A stretch of DNA of 51,924 bases from DASZVN01 sp035547055 (GTDB taxonomy: Bacteria; Pseudomonadota; Alphaproteobacteria; Rhizobiales; Methylopilaceae): positions 1-51,924 of the forward strand of contig DASZVN010000074.1 of the NCBI GenBank assembly GCA_035547055.1. Direction: 5' to 3'. Both the position numbers and the translations under genes were made by a program. This document shows positions 34,765 to 43,179 of this stretch, piece after piece (within the stretch, counting starts at the first letter, position 1; each line of letters opens with the position of its first letter). The notes below the pieces were generated by a model, which worked only from the letters and a program-made list of their open reading frames with translations, had not been told where the DNA came from and did not search any database.

Positions 34765-35575
34765 GGCGATGGCCCAGGCGGGCGCGACGCGGCGGCAGCG
34801 CCCCGCCGCGCTGGCCCTGCTCGCGGTCGAGGACATTTCCATCCGGTTCGGCGGCATTCTCGCGCTGGACGGGGTCTCGTTCGACCTCGCCGAGGGTCAG
34901 ATCCTCGGCCTGATCGGGCCGAACGGCGCCGGCAAGACCACGCTCTTCAATTGCATCACCCGGCTCTATGCGCCGCAGCGGGGCGCGATCCGCTTCGCGG
35001 GGCGGCCGATCCTCGGCCTGCCCGCCCATCGCATCGCCGGGCTCGGCATCACCCGCACCTTCCAGAACCTCGCGCTGTTCGGCTCGATGTCGGTCCTCGA
35101 CAACGTCCGCACCGGCGCCCATGCCCGCTCCGCCGGCAACTTTTTCGGCGACGCCGTCCGCCTCGGCACCGCCGCGGAGCGCGCCCGGATCGATGGCGAG
35201 GCGCTCGCCCTGATCGAGGAGTTCGGCCTTGCCGAGGTCACGCGCCGCCCGGCCCGCGATCTGCCGCACGGCATCCAGAAGCGGATCGAGCTCGCCCGCG
35301 CACTCGCCGGCCGGCCCAAACTGCTCCTCCTCGACGAGCCGGCGAGCGGGCTGAACCACGAGGAGATCGAGGCGCTCGGCGAGCTGATCTGCCGCATCCG
35401 CGACGAGCGCGGCATCACCGTGCTCCTGGTCGAGCACCACATGAACCTCGTGATGGCGATTTCCGACCGGGTCGTCGTGCTCGACTTCGGGCGGAAGATC
35501 GCCGACGGGCCGCCGGCCGCGGTGCAGAGCGATCCCGAGGTGGTGCGGGCCTATCTCGGGGGCTCCGGGCGATGA
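34709..35575 (+). CDS. livG: Branched-chain-type ABC transporter ATPase LivG
   Basis: A 288-residue ATPase of the hydrophobic amino-acid transport class. Walker A GPNGAGKTT (70-78), the LPHGIQKRIELARAL signature (in place of LSGGQ), Walker B LLLLDEPASGLNHEE and VLLVEHHMNLVM are present. The start is a GTG with GGGAGGAGCGC before it, which gives a 38-residue N-terminal extension and a 56-bp overlap with the regulator gene; ATG 34769 would avoid the overlap but has poor spacing to a ribosome site. LivG, LivF, LivH, LivM and the binding protein follow in order. The likely cargo is an organic acid or amino acid. Confidence 0.92.
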   Translation: MNVDTSREAGAAAIAIPAEAMAQAGATRRQRPAALALLAVEDISIRFGGILALDGVSFDLAEGQILGLIGPNGAGKTTLFNCITRLYAPQRGAIRFAGRPILGLPAHRIAGLGITRTFQNLALFGSMSVLDNVRTGAHARSAGNFFGDAVRLGTAAERARIDGEALALIEEFGLAEVTRRPARDLPHGIQKRIELARALAGRPKLLLLDEPASGLNHEEIEALGELICRIRDERGITVLLVEHHMNLVMAISDRVVVLDFGRKIADGPPAAVQSDPEVVRAYLGGSGR

Positions 35576-36288
35576 GCGCGCCGCTCCTCGCCGTCCGCAA
35601 CCTTCGCGCCGGCTACGGCGGCGTCCAGGCGCTGTTCGGGCTCGACTTCGAGGTCGCCGAGGGCGGGGCGACGGCGCTGCTCGGCGCCAACGGCGCCGGC
35701 AAGACGACGACGCTCCGCGCCATCTGCGGCATGGTCGCGGCGGAGGGCGAGATCGCGCTCGACGGCCGCCCCATCCTCGGCCACGCGACCGAGGACATCG
35801 CGCGCCTCGGCGTCGCCCACGTGCCCGAGGGGCGCGGCACCTTCACCCCGCTGACCGTCGCCGAGAACCTCGCGCTCGGCGCCATCAGCCGGCGCGGCCG
35901 CGCCGCGATCGCCGGCGATCTCGACCGGGTCTACGGCTATTTCCCGCGTCTCGCCGAGCGGCGGGCGCAGCAGGCCGGCACGCTCTCGGGGGGCGAGCAG
36001 CAGATGCTCGCGATCGGCCGCGCGCTGATGCTGCGGCCGCGCCTGATGCTGCTCGACGAGCCGTCGTTCGGCCTCGCGCCGCGCCTCGTCGAGGAGCTGT
36101 TCCGGATCCTCGGCCGGCTCCGCGACGAGGAGAGCATGGCGATGCTGGTGGTCGAGCAGAACGCGAGGCTCGCGCTCGACCTCGCCGACCAGGCCTATTT
36201 GATCGAGACCGGCCGCATGGTGATGGGCGGCCCCGCGGCGACGGTCGGGCGCGACGAGACCGTCCGCCGCGCCTATCTCGGGTATTGA
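35572..36288 (+). CDS. livF: Branched-chain-type ABC transporter ATPase LivF
   Basis: A 238-residue ATPase, second of the pair. Walker A GANGAGKTTTL, signature LSGGEQQMLAIGRAL, Walker B LMLLDEPSFGLAPRLVEE and the LivF-type VPEGRGTFTPLTVAENL are seen. The ATG overlaps the livG stop (ATGA). A family A repeat containing a double-hairpin element lies immediately after it (36321-36504), before livH. Confidence 0.93.
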   Translation: MSAPLLAVRNLRAGYGGVQALFGLDFEVAEGGATALLGANGAGKTTTLRAICGMVAAEGEIALDGRPILGHATEDIARLGVAHVPEGRGTFTPLTVAENLALGAISRRGRAAIAGDLDRVYGYFPRLAERRAQQAGTLSGGEQQMLAIGRALMLRPRLMLLDEPSFGLAPRLVEELFRILGRLRDEESMAMLVVEQNARLALDLADQAYLIETGRMVMGGPAATVGRDETVRRAYLGY

Positions 36289-36320
36289 GGGAGGCTAAGT
36301 TCTTGAGTCAGGTCGACAAA

Positions 36321-36504
36321 GGGCCCCCTCTGCCTCGCTTCGCTCGGCACCTCCCCCGCACGCAAGTCGAGCCTGCTCGACTTGCGATTTCTAGTCACGA
36401 ACTCGGGAACACCCGAGTTCGTGCAGGGGAGGATCGGCGCTGCGGCGAATCCTCCCCCGTCGCAGACGGGGGAGGGGGACCATGCGAAGCATGGTGGACG
36501 GGGC
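36321..36504. repeat. Family A repeat interrupted by a double-hairpin element
   Basis: GGGCCCCCTCTGCC at one end, GCGAAGCATGGTGGACGGGG at the other. The inner CTCCCCCGCA and TGCAGGGGAG, which pair with each other in the intact copy at 20394-20523, are pushed apart by the 61-bp element at 36361-36421. It sits inside the liv operon between livF and livH. Confidence 0.8.
36361..36421. repeat. Double-hairpin element (copy in liv operon, 1)
   Basis: CGCAAGTCGAGC CT GCTCGACTTGCG (36361-36386), an 11-nt spacer (36387-36397) and CGAACTCGGG AACA CCCGAGTTCG (36398-36421). Both stems are perfect. The copy at 37550-37610 is the same element in reverse orientation, with one G-C/A-T compensating change in the first stem. 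Confidence 0.88.
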
Positions 36505-36532
36505 TCGGCCGGCCCGGCGCTAGGGAGGCACG

Positions 36533-37411
36533 ATGGACCTCTTCGTCCGCCAGGTGATCGCCGGCGTCGCGACGGGCGGGATCTATGCCTGCGTCGCGCT
36601 CGCCATCGTGATGATCTACCAGGCGATCCACAGCGTGAACTTCGCCCAGGGCGAGATGGCGATGTTCTCGGCCTTCGTCGCCTGGCAGCTCATCGGCTGG
36701 GGCGTGCCCTACTGGGTCGCGTTCGTCCTGACGATCGTCTTCTCGTTCGCGGCCGGCGTCATGATCGAGCGGGTGCTGTTCCGGCCGGTCCGCGATGCGT
36801 CGGTCCTGAGCCACATCGTGGTGTTCATCGCCCTCCTGTCGATCCTGAACAGCCTCGCCGGCTTCATCTGGGACTTCACCATCAAGACGTTTCCGAGCCC
36901 GTTCGGCGCCGGCTCGCTGTTCGGCACCGGGCTCGTCAGCGATCACGATGCCGGCATGCTGGGCGTCACCCTGGTGCTGCTGCTCCTCCTCTATGTCTTC
37001 TTCAGCCGCACCCGGATCGGCCTCGCGATGCGGGCGGCGGCAGCCGATCCGGTCTCGGCCCGCCTCGTCGGCATCCGGGTCGGCTGGATGGTCGCGCTCG
37101 GCTGGGGCATGGCGGCGGCGATCGGTGCCGTCGCGGGCATCATGATCGCCCCGGTCGTCTTCCTCGAGCCGAACATGATGCAGAGCATCCTGCTCTACGG
37201 CTTCGCCGGCGCGGTGCTGGGCGGCCTGTCGAGCCCGGCCGGCGCGGTGGTCGGCGGCATCCTGGTCGGCGTGATCGAGAACCTCGCCGGCACCTTCCTG
37301 CCGGAGGTCGGCCGCGAGCTGAAGCTGTCGATCGCCCTCGCGGTCATCGTCGCCGTGCTGGTGGCGCGGCCCGGCGGCCTGTTCGGCGCCCGCACCGTGA
37401 CGCGGGTGTAG
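36533..37411 (+). CDS. livH: Branched-chain-type ABC transporter permease LivH
   Basis: A 292-residue inner-membrane permease with about eight hydrophobic helices: VIAGVATGGIYACVALAIVMIYQ, YWVAFVLTIVFSFAAGVMIE, and later GVTLVLLLLLYVFFSRTRIGLAMRAAA, the conserved EAA-like cytoplasmic loop. The C-terminus has GGLSSPAGAVVGGILVGVIENLAG and ARPGGLFG. Preceded by a 244-bp gap with a nested repeat, then a GGAGG (GAGGCACG) before the ATG. Confidence 0.92.
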   Translation: MDLFVRQVIAGVATGGIYACVALAIVMIYQAIHSVNFAQGEMAMFSAFVAWQLIGWGVPYWVAFVLTIVFSFAAGVMIERVLFRPVRDASVLSHIVVFIALLSILNSLAGFIWDFTIKTFPSPFGAGSLFGTGLVSDHDAGMLGVTLVLLLLLYVFFSRTRIGLAMRAAAADPVSARLVGIRVGWMVALGWGMAAAIGAVAGIMIAPVVFLEPNMMQSILLYGFAGAVLGGLSSPAGAVVGGILVGVIENLAGTFLPEVGRELKLSIALAVIVAVLVARPGGLFGARTVTRV

Positions 37412-37433
37412 CGCGATGAACGACATGCGCCCC

Positions 37434-37632
37434 GCCCCCTCACCCGGTCGGCCTTCGGCCGACTCGACCTCTCCCCGGCGGGGAGAGGTGAAGAGGAGCC
37501 CGGCGCTTCTTTCACCCCTCCCAAAGGGAGAGGTCGAGTCGCCCGCACGCGAACTCGGGTGTTCCCGAGTTCGCCACATCGTGTCGCAAGTCGGGCAAGC
37601 CCGACTTGCGCGGGCGATCCGGGCGAGGGGTT
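37434..37632. repeat. Family B repeat interrupted by a double-hairpin element
   Basis: GCCCCCTCACCCGGTCGGCCTTCGG at the left, GCGATCCGGGCGAGGGG at the right. The inner arm CGCCCGC is separated from its partner GCGGGCG by the 61-bp element at 37550-37610. It lies between livH and livM. Confidence 0.8.
37550..37610. repeat. Double-hairpin element (copy in liv operon, 2)
   Basis: CGAACTCGGG TGTT CCCGAGTTCG (37550-37573), 11-nt spacer (37574-37584), CGCAAGTCGGGC AA GCCCGACTTGCG (37585-37610). Perfect stems of 10 and 12 bp. Opposite in orientation to the copy at 36361. Confidence 0.88.
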
Positions 37633-37657
37633 ACGGCGCCGGGGATGAGGCACAGCC

Positions 37658-38674
37658 ATGGCGCTGATCTCGATCCTGTCCCGCCTGCCGAGCGCCGCCG
37701 CCGCGGAAGAGGTCGCGGCGACGGGGTGGCGGCGTGCGGCGTTCTGGGTCGCGCTCGCGGTCGCGGCGGTGCTGCCGTTCGTCGTGCAGAACTTCGTGAT
37801 CTTCCAGCTCACGATGGCGGTGGACTACGCCGTCGCGATCCTCGGGCTGAACCTCCTCACCGGGATCAACGGCCAGTTCTCGCTCGGCCACTCGACCTTC
37901 TTCGCCATCGGCGCCTATGCCAGCGCGATCCTGATGAACGACGCCGACCTGTCGTTCTACTGGACGCTGCCGATCGCCGGCCTCATCTGCTTCGGCTTCG
38001 GCTTCCTGTTCGGGCTGCCGGCGCTCCGGCTCGGGCCGGTCTATCTCGCGCTCGCGACCTTCGCGCTCGCCTTCGCGACGCCGCAGCTCCTGCGCTCGAC
38101 CCCGCTGAAGCCGTGGACCGGCGGGGTGGAGGGCATCTCGGTGGTCCGGCCCGACACGCCGTTCGGCCTGCCGCTGACCGGCGACCAGTGGCTCTATCTC
38201 GTCAGCCTCGCGGTGGCGCTCCTGATGGTCTGGGGCGCCGTCAACCTGATCGACAGCCGTACCGGCCGCGCCCTGATCGCGATCCGCGACAACCCGATCG
38301 CGGCCCGGGCCATGGGCGTCAACCTCGCGCTCTACAAGACCACGACCTTCGGCGTCAGCGCGCTCTATGCCGGCGTCGCCGGCGCGCTCTCGACCGCGGC
38401 GGTGCAGTACGTCGCGCCGGACAGCTTCACCATCACGCTCGCGATCGGGCTCTTCGTCGGGCTCGTCATCGGCGGCGTCGGCTCGGTCGCCGGCTGCGTG
38501 TTCGGCGGCCTGTTCCTGGTGTTCGTGCCGAATGTCGCCGAGAGCCTCTCCAAGGGGCTCGCCAACGCCGTCTACGGCGTCATCCTCCTCCTCGTCATCT
38601 ACCTGATGCCGGCGGGAGTGGGGGGACTGATGCGGCTCCTCGCCGCGAAGATCGAAGCAAGGCGCCGCAGCTAG
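37658..38674 (+). CDS. livM: Branched-chain-type ABC transporter permease LivM
   Basis: A 338-residue permease with roughly ten helices. The family signature GLNLLTGINGQFSLGHSTFFAIGAYASA is near residue 65, and the loop SRTGRALIAIRDNPIAARAMGVN is the ATPase contact. The C-terminus ends in GLFLVFVPNVAESLSKG and a cytoplasmic ARRRS tail. It follows livH after a repeat-filled gap and is 24 nt before the binding-protein gene. Confidence 0.92.
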   Translation: MALISILSRLPSAAAAEEVAATGWRRAAFWVALAVAAVLPFVVQNFVIFQLTMAVDYAVAILGLNLLTGINGQFSLGHSTFFAIGAYASAILMNDADLSFYWTLPIAGLICFGFGFLFGLPALRLGPVYLALATFALAFATPQLLRSTPLKPWTGGVEGISVVRPDTPFGLPLTGDQWLYLVSLAVALLMVWGAVNLIDSRTGRALIAIRDNPIAARAMGVNLALYKTTTFGVSALYAGVAGALSTAAVQYVAPDSFTITLAIGLFVGLVIGGVGSVAGCVFGGLFLVFVPNVAESLSKGLANAVYGVILLLVIYLMPAGVGGLMRLLAAKIEARRRS

Positions 38675-38698
38675 CGACGCACAACAGAGAGGTACGAC

Positions 38699-39922
38699 AT
38701 GGCTGTTCGTCGAACCGCGGCTCTCGCGGCACTCGTGCTCGGCACCGCGCTCGTCGCGGCGCCGGCGTTGGCGCAGAAGAAATACGATCCGGGCGCGACC
38801 GACACCACGATCAAGATCGGCAACATCAACCCGTATAGCGGCCCGGCCTCGGCCTACGGCACCATCGGCAAGACCATCGCCGCCTTCTGGAACAAGGTGA
38901 ACGCCGAGGGCGGCATCAACGGCCGCAAGATCGACTTCGTCTCCTACGACGACAGCTACAGCCCGCCGAAAGCGGTCGAGATGGCGCGCAAGCTCGTCGA
39001 GAACGACCAGGTGCTGCTGATCTTCCAGAGCCTCGGCACGCCGTCGAACACGGCGATCGAGAAATACATGAACGCCAAGAAGGTGCCGCAGCTCTTCGTC
39101 GCGACCGGCGCCACCCAGTTCGGCGATCCCAAGAAGGACCACTGGACGATGGGCTGGCAACCCAACTACCAGAGCGAGGGCCGCATCTACGCCGCCTATC
39201 TCGCGAAGGACCACCCCAACGCCAAGGTCGCCGTCATCTACCAGAACGACGACTACGGCACCGACGAGCTCAAGGGCCTGAAGGACGGGCTCGGCAGCAA
39301 CAGCTCCGTCAAGGTGGTCTCGGCGCAGCCCTACGAGGTGTCCGACCCGACCGTCGACTCCCAGGTCATCAACGCCAAGGCCTCGGGCGCCGACACCTTC
39401 TTCATCGTCGCGACGCCGAAATTCGCCGCCCAGGCGATCCGCAAGGCCGCGGCGCTGAACTGGAAGCCGCTCGTGATCCTGAACAACGTCTCGGTGTCGG
39501 TCGGCGGCGTGCTGAAGCCGGCCGGACTCGAGGCCTCCAAGGGCATCGTCTCGACCGCCTATCTGAAAGACCCGACCGACCCGACCTGGAAGAACGACGC
39601 CGGCATGAAGGAATGGCTCGCCTTCATGGACAAGTATTATCCGACCGGCGACAAGACCAGCAGCTTCACCACCTATGGCTACGCGGTGGCGCAGACCATG
39701 GCGCAGGTGCTGAAGCAGTGCGGCGACGACCTCACCCGCGCGAACGTCATGAAGCAGGCCGCGAGCCTGCATGATTTCTCGGTCGGCCTGCTGCTGCCCG
39801 GCATCACCATCAACACCAGCGCGACGGACTATTTCCCGATCGAGCAGATGCAGATGATGCGCTTCGACGGCACCCGCTGGCAGCTCTTCGGCCCGGTCAT
39901 CAACGGCGCCGTGGGAAGCTGA
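38699..39922 (+). CDS. ABC transporter substrate-binding protein (LivK/Leu-Ile-Val type)
   Basis: A 407-residue periplasmic binding protein with a Sec signal peptide (RRTAALAALVLGTALVAAPALAQ). It starts with IKIGNINPYSGPASAYGTIG and has GGINGRKIDFVSYDDSYSPPKAV and DNDQVLLIFQSLGTPSN-like segments typical of the Peripla_BP_6 family (NDYGTDELKG, TPKFAAQAIRKAA). It should capture the ligand for LivHMGF. Such proteins in aromatic- and acid-degrading operons bind organic acids as often as amino acids. Last of the liv run; the 136-nt gap after it shows no clear terminator. Confidence 0.92.
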   Translation: MAVRRTAALAALVLGTALVAAPALAQKKYDPGATDTTIKIGNINPYSGPASAYGTIGKTIAAFWNKVNAEGGINGRKIDFVSYDDSYSPPKAVEMARKLVENDQVLLIFQSLGTPSNTAIEKYMNAKKVPQLFVATGATQFGDPKKDHWTMGWQPNYQSEGRIYAAYLAKDHPNAKVAVIYQNDDYGTDELKGLKDGLGSNSSVKVVSAQPYEVSDPTVDSQVINAKASGADTFFIVATPKFAAQAIRKAAALNWKPLVILNNVSVSVGGVLKPAGLEASKGIVSTAYLKDPTDPTWKNDAGMKEWLAFMDKYYPTGDKTSSFTTYGYAVAQTMAQVLKQCGDDLTRANVMKQAASLHDFSVGLLLPGITINTSATDYFPIEQMQMMRFDGTRWQLFGPVINGAVGS

Positions 39923-40058
39923 CGCCGTTGGCGGGCATCGGCGCCCCCGGTGCCCGCCGCGACGAACCTCCCGAACGGCTTCCGCGAGCGGCCATCGCGG
40001 TCGTACAGTCGGCCTGCGCCGCCGTCCCGGGGACGGTCGACGACGACAGGAGACCGCC

Positions 40059-41549
40059 ATGCCGACGCCGGCCGAAATCCGCACGCGATCCGGCTCGATC
40101 GAAGGTGCCCTCGACGGCGGGATCTATCGATTCTTCGGCATTCCTTACGCCGCGCCGCCGACCGGCCACGGGCGCTGGCGCGCGCCGCGGCGGGAGACGG
40201 CGTGGGCCGGCTCGCGGCCTGCATGCGACTTCGGGCCGGCCTGCTTTCAGGCCGCGCGGCCCGGCCGTAACCTGAGAGCCGCCGCGACCGGCGAGGATTG
40301 CCTCTACCTCAACGTCTGGACCCGGACGCTGTCCCCCGATGCACGCCAGCCGGTGATGGTGTGGCTCCACGGCGGCGGCTATCTTGGCGGCGCCGGCTCG
40401 GAGCCGGAGTGGGACGGCAGCGCCTTCGCCGCCGCCGGCGTGGTGCTCGTCACCCTGAACTATCGCCTCCATGTCTTCGGCTATCTTGCCCATCCCGCCG
40501 TCGGCGGAAATTTCGGCGTCCTCGACCAGCTCGCCGCGTTGGCGTGGGTCAAGGCGCACGCGGCGGCCTTCGGCGGCGACCCGGACAACGTCACCCTCTT
40601 CGGCGAATCCGCCGGCGCGGACGCCACCCGCAAGCTGATGGGCTGCCCCGCCGCCGATGGGCTGTTCCACAAGGCAATTCTGCAAAGCGGCGGCTATGCC
40701 GACCCGGTGAAGGGCGGTCGCGGCGCGATGACGACGGTGCGGGCGTCGGCCGCGGCCGAGCGGCTGCTCGAAGCGCTCGGCTGCGCCGATTTCGATGCCG
40801 CCCGCGGGCTGCCGGCGGCGGACGTCTGGCAGGCTGCCGATCGGCTCTCGGGCATCGACCTCGCCGGCCGGATCGCGACGCCGGGCGATCTTCTCTGGGT
40901 CCCGGCGCTCGACGACGATCTCCTGCCGCAGGATCTCGCTCCCCGCGGCGGGCGTCCCCTCCTCATGGGCTACAACGACAACGAGGCGCGCTATTTCATC
41001 CGCCCGGGGCGCCGCTACGGCGAGGATGCCCTCGACGGGCTGCTCGAAGTCCTCTGCGGGCCCGGCGCCACGGCGATCGCCGGCCTGCTCGATCGCCGCG
41101 ACGGCGAGGCGATCTATGCGTCGCTCGATCGGCTGTTCACGACAACGCTGTTCGCCGAGCCGGCCTTCGAGGCGGGGCTTGAGCGCAACGCGGCCGGCCT
41201 TCCGACCTTTCTCTATCGCTTTTCGCGCGTTTCGCCGGGCCGGCGGGCAGACGGCCTCCTCGCGGTCCACACCGCCGAGATCCCGTATGTATTCGCGACG
41301 CTGCCCGGAGACGACTCGATGGCCGATGCCGACTGGGACCTGTCCGCGGCGATGCTGACGGCCTGGGTCGCGTTTGCGAGGGACGGCCGCCCGACGGCAT
41401 CCGAGAGCCCGTGGCCGGCCTTCTCCGCCAGCCGCCCGGCGCTCGCGCGCTTCGACGACGGGATGCGGATCGAGCCGTTCGAGGAAACGCCGCTGTTCCG
41501 CGCGGTGCGCGCGCTGCGCCGGGTGCCGGCTTGTCCGGCGCCCGCTTGA
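40059..41549 (+). CDS. Type B carboxylesterase
   Basis: A 496-residue alpha/beta hydrolase of the carboxylesterase/lipase family. The oxyanion HGGG is at 104-107, the nucleophile elbow GESAGADAT has Ser184, and Glu309 (NDNEARYF) and His404 (AVHTAEIPYVF) complete the triad. No signal peptide, so a cytoplasmic hydrolase of esters is likely. RBS AGGAGACC lies before the ATG. It precedes an amidase with a 77-nt gap, and both would free acids for the CoA pathway, which is inference. Confidence 0.9.
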   Translation: MPTPAEIRTRSGSIEGALDGGIYRFFGIPYAAPPTGHGRWRAPRRETAWAGSRPACDFGPACFQAARPGRNLRAAATGEDCLYLNVWTRTLSPDARQPVMVWLHGGGYLGGAGSEPEWDGSAFAAAGVVLVTLNYRLHVFGYLAHPAVGGNFGVLDQLAALAWVKAHAAAFGGDPDNVTLFGESAGADATRKLMGCPAADGLFHKAILQSGGYADPVKGGRGAMTTVRASAAAERLLEALGCADFDAARGLPAADVWQAADRLSGIDLAGRIATPGDLLWVPALDDDLLPQDLAPRGGRPLLMGYNDNEARYFIRPGRRYGEDALDGLLEVLCGPGATAIAGLLDRRDGEAIYASLDRLFTTTLFAEPAFEAGLERNAAGLPTFLYRFSRVSPGRRADGLLAVHTAEIPYVFATLPGDDSMADADWDLSAAMLTAWVAFARDGRPTASESPWPAFSASRPALARFDDGMRIEPFEETPLFRAVRALRRVPACPAPA

Positions 41550-41626
41550 CGCGGCGCTGGCCTCCCGTTTTGTCCCGGCGATAATGATGCGGTGAGCGCG
41601 GCGGATGCGGCCGGCCGAGAGGGTAC

Positions 41627-43084
41627 ATGGTAAACGCGGCTTCTCCCGATTATCGCAGCGCGACCGCGCTCGCCTCCGAGGTCCGGCGCGGTGCCGTCTC
41701 CGCCGCCGAGCTGACCGAGCAGGCGATCGCGCGGATCGAGGCGCTCGACGGGCCGATCAACGCCGTGGTCGTGCGCGATTTCGAGCGCGCCCGCGCGGCC
41801 GCCAAGGCCGCTGACGCGGCGCGGGCGCGCGGCGAGGACAAGCCGCTCCTCGGCGTGCCGATGACGGTGAAGGAAGCCTTCGACGTCGCCGGCCTGCCGA
41901 CCACCTGGGGCGTCCCGTCGAACCGCGACCATCGTGCCATCGAGGATGCGCCGGCGGTCGCGCGGCTCAAGGCCGCCGGGGCGATCGTCCTCGGCAAGAC
42001 CAACGTCGCGCGCTGGCTCGCCGACTGGCAGAGCGACAACGAGCTCTACGGCGTCACCAACAACCCGTGGAACCTCGCCTTCACCCCCGGCGGCTCCTCG
42101 GGCGGTGCCGCGGCGGCGCTCGCCGCCGGCATGGTGCCGCTCGAGATCGGCTCCGACATCGGCGGCTCGATCCGGGTGCCGTCGCATTTCTGCGGCGTGT
42201 TCGGCCACAAGCCGACCTATGGCCTGGTGCCGCAGCGCGGCCATGCGCTGCCGGGCGCGCTCCATGTCGCGGACCTCAACGTCTGCGGCCCGATGGCGCG
42301 CGGCGCGGCCGACCTCGACCTCGCGCTCGGCCTTCTCGCCGGGCCGGACGAGGAGGCGGCCGCGGCCTATCGCCTTGCCCTGCCGCCGCCGCGCCACGCA
42401 GCGCTCCGCGACTTTCGCGTGCTCGTGATCGACCGTCACCCGCTGGCGCCGACCGCCGAAGCGATCCGCGCGGCGCTCGACCGGCTGGCGGCGGAGGTCG
42501 CGGGCGCCGGGGCGAAGGTCGGCCGGGCGAGCGACCTCGTGCCCGACCTCGCCGACGCCGGGCGGACCTATGTCCAGCTGCTGATGGCCGAGAGCGGCAC
42601 CCGCGCGACCGACGAGGACCGCCGGCAGAGCGCCGAGGCTGCCGCGAAGCTCTCGCCCGACGATGTCGGCTTCGCGGCGCTGCGCCTTCGCGCCGCCAAC
42701 CTGCCGCACCACCGCTGGATCGCGCTCGACGAGCGCCGCCAGCGCATCCGCCGGCAATGGCGCCGCCTGTTCGAGGAATGGGACGTGGTGCTGGCGCCGC
42801 CGCTCTCGACCACCGCGTTCCGCCACGACCCGCAGCCTTCGATGCGGCGGCGCGTCACGGTCGACGGGCACGAGATCGTGCATCACGATGCCCTGGTCTG
42901 GCCGGGCCTCGCGACCCTGCCGGGCCTGCCGTCGACGGCGATGCCGGTCGGGGTGAGCGCCGAGGGGCTGCCGATCGGCGTGCAGATCATGGGCGCGGCG
43001 TTCGACGACCGCACCACCATCGCCTTCGCGGGGCACCTCGAGCGGGCGTTCGGCGGCTTCGTCCCGCCGCCCGGCTATGCCTGA
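41627..43084 (+). CDS. Amidase (amidase-signature family)
   Basis: A 485-residue amidase. The Ser-cisSer-Lys triad is visible: Lys82 (VPMTVKEAFD), Ser157 in TPGGSSGGAAAAL, and the nucleophile Ser181 in GSDIGGSIRVPS. The end reads LPSTAMPVGVSAEGLPIGVQIMG, typical of GatA-like amidases, but no gatB/C are here, so a stand-alone amidase on a xenobiotic or amino-acid amide is more likely. Starts with an ATG at 41627 preceded by GAGAGGGTAC. Confidence 0.9.
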   Translation: MVNAASPDYRSATALASEVRRGAVSAAELTEQAIARIEALDGPINAVVVRDFERARAAAKAADAARARGEDKPLLGVPMTVKEAFDVAGLPTTWGVPSNRDHRAIEDAPAVARLKAAGAIVLGKTNVARWLADWQSDNELYGVTNNPWNLAFTPGGSSGGAAAALAAGMVPLEIGSDIGGSIRVPSHFCGVFGHKPTYGLVPQRGHALPGALHVADLNVCGPMARGAADLDLALGLLAGPDEEAAAAYRLALPPPRHAALRDFRVLVIDRHPLAPTAEAIRAALDRLAAEVAGAGAKVGRASDLVPDLADAGRTYVQLLMAESGTRATDEDRRQSAEAAAKLSPDDVGFAALRLRAANLPHHRWIALDERRQRIRRQWRRLFEEWDVVLAPPLSTTAFRHDPQPSMRRRVTVDGHEIVHHDALVWPGLATLPGLPSTAMPVGVSAEGLPIGVQIMGAAFDDRTTIAFAGHLERAFGGFVPPPGYA

Positions 43085-43179
43085 GGCCTCATCCTCTCGG
43101 CATTGCCTCTGGCGCAGCCGGCGGTCGGGGCGATAAAGTAGACGCGATCAACAAGCCCAGCTTCAGGGAGGACAATGTG

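Noticed and set aside
36321..37632. CRISPR array
   Set aside because: Repeats are palindromic, few, irregularly spaced and dispersed through the window, with no regular spacers and no cas genes.
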